From: Streptomyces sp. CB02980 | GTDB lineage: Bacteria > Actinomycetota > Actinomycetes > Streptomycetales > Streptomycetaceae | DNA length: 64,000 bases | NCBI RefSeq assembly: GCF_014451325.2 | Contig: NZ_JACSCH020000001.1 | Location: forward strand, 660,845 to 724,844 | Direction: 5' to 3' | Part shown: one piece after another, positions 63,773-64,000 of the stretch | Numbering within the stretch: the first letter of the stretch is position 1 | Layout of the letters: each line of letters begins with the position of its first letter | Notes under the pieces: generated by a model | The model's database searches: none | The model's input: only the letters and a program-made list of their open reading frames with translations | What the model was told of the DNA's origin: nothing | Position numbers and translations under genes: made by a program

Positions 63773-64000
63773 GTGGAGCAGTACGAGGGACTCGACCTGA
63801 TGACCTTCACGGAGACCGCGGCACTGGAGGCATGGCTGGAGAGTCACCATGCCGACCGGCCCGGGATCTGGCTGATGATCGCCAAGAAGGGCAAGGGGGG
63901 CGCGTCGCTGACGAATCCGGAGATCCTCGACAGCATGCTCTGCTTCGGCTGGATCGACGGACAGCGCAAGGGCGGGGACGGGGCGTACTACTTTCAGAAG
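63773..64000 (+). CDS. YdeI/OmpD-associated-family protein, N-terminal part
   Basis: 76 residues run off the window end. The start MEQYEGLDLMTFTETAALEAWLESHH and then WLMIAKKGKGGASLTNPEILDSMLCFGWIDGQ are typical of the YdeI/OmpD-associated (bacteriocin-protection) family. Role unknown; some members confer bacteriocin tolerance. GTG at 63773 follows GGGGG. Confidence 0.75.
   Translation, partial: MEQYEGLDLMTFTETAALEAWLESHHADRPGIWLMIAKKGKGGASLTNPEILDSMLCFGWIDGQRKGGDGAYYFQK

Overview
The window is chromosomal DNA of very high G+C content. Codons end mostly in G or C, and GTG or TTG starts, ATGA/GTGA stop-start overlaps and long perfect hairpins between genes are frequent. Gene content (ectABCD, a class I cholesterol oxidase, a SigB/F/G-type sigma factor, SPW and DUF805 membrane proteins, a Cys leader peptide with the RRHVDL signature) points to an actinomycete, most likely Streptomyces. 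I found no rRNA, tRNA, CRISPR array, insertion sequence or phage gene. About 57 protein genes are supported, with a few gene remnants.

Layout. 1-9200: the end of a GNAT gene; a dehydrogenase/carboxymuconolactone decarboxylase-like pair behind a perfect 21-bp palindrome; a Tat-exported cholesterol oxidase (choA) with a KstR-like box; an aminoglycoside-adenylyltransferase-like gene; aspartase and asparaginase genes divergent from an Lrp/AsnC regulator; a secreted endonuclease I. 9500-15907: a tight eight-gene unit ectABCD-ehuBCDA, which makes ectoine and hydroxyectoine and carries the matching ABC importer. 15971-19088: a SigB-family sigma factor with a matching promoter, divergent from an anti-sigma-type ATPase, then a SulP transporter. 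19477-25785: N-formylglutamate amidohydrolase, a flavin reductase, an AraC regulator whose 3' end is joined to a 5'-truncated MacB-type permease, and a von Willebrand A/membrane protein pair. 25868-35114: an MFS exporter with a divergent MerR regulator, a LuxR regulator divergent from an FAD/NAD(P) enzyme, a two-subunit molybdenum hydroxylase, a methyltransferase remnant and a glutamine amidotransferase. 35232-47184: OsmC, RraA-like aldolase, APC permease with UspA, a Tat sulfatase with an NPCBM-like tail, a carboxylesterase, an MFS/LysR pair and small proteins.

47254-59115 is the most interesting part. A minus-strand operon runs: promoter, Cys-containing leader peptide, oligopeptide-type ABC importer (binding protein, two permeases, fused double ATPase), formylglycine-generating enzyme, sulfatase. 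The last genes overlap by ATGA. A ROK-family repressor lies just upstream. Across a 596-bp gap, a TauD/AtsK-type alkylsulfatase dioxygenase is transcribed the other way. I read this as a self-contained, sulfur-responsive system that imports an organic sulfate ester, hydrolyses it with a sulfatase matured by its own enzyme, and has an oxidative route beside it. The substrate is unknown.

59420-64000 holds a cupin, SPW and DUF805 membrane proteins, a GNAT-AAA+ ATPase fusion, a PfkB sugar kinase and the start of a YdeI/OmpD-associated family gene cut by the window edge. All functions are read from sequence motifs without database searches.
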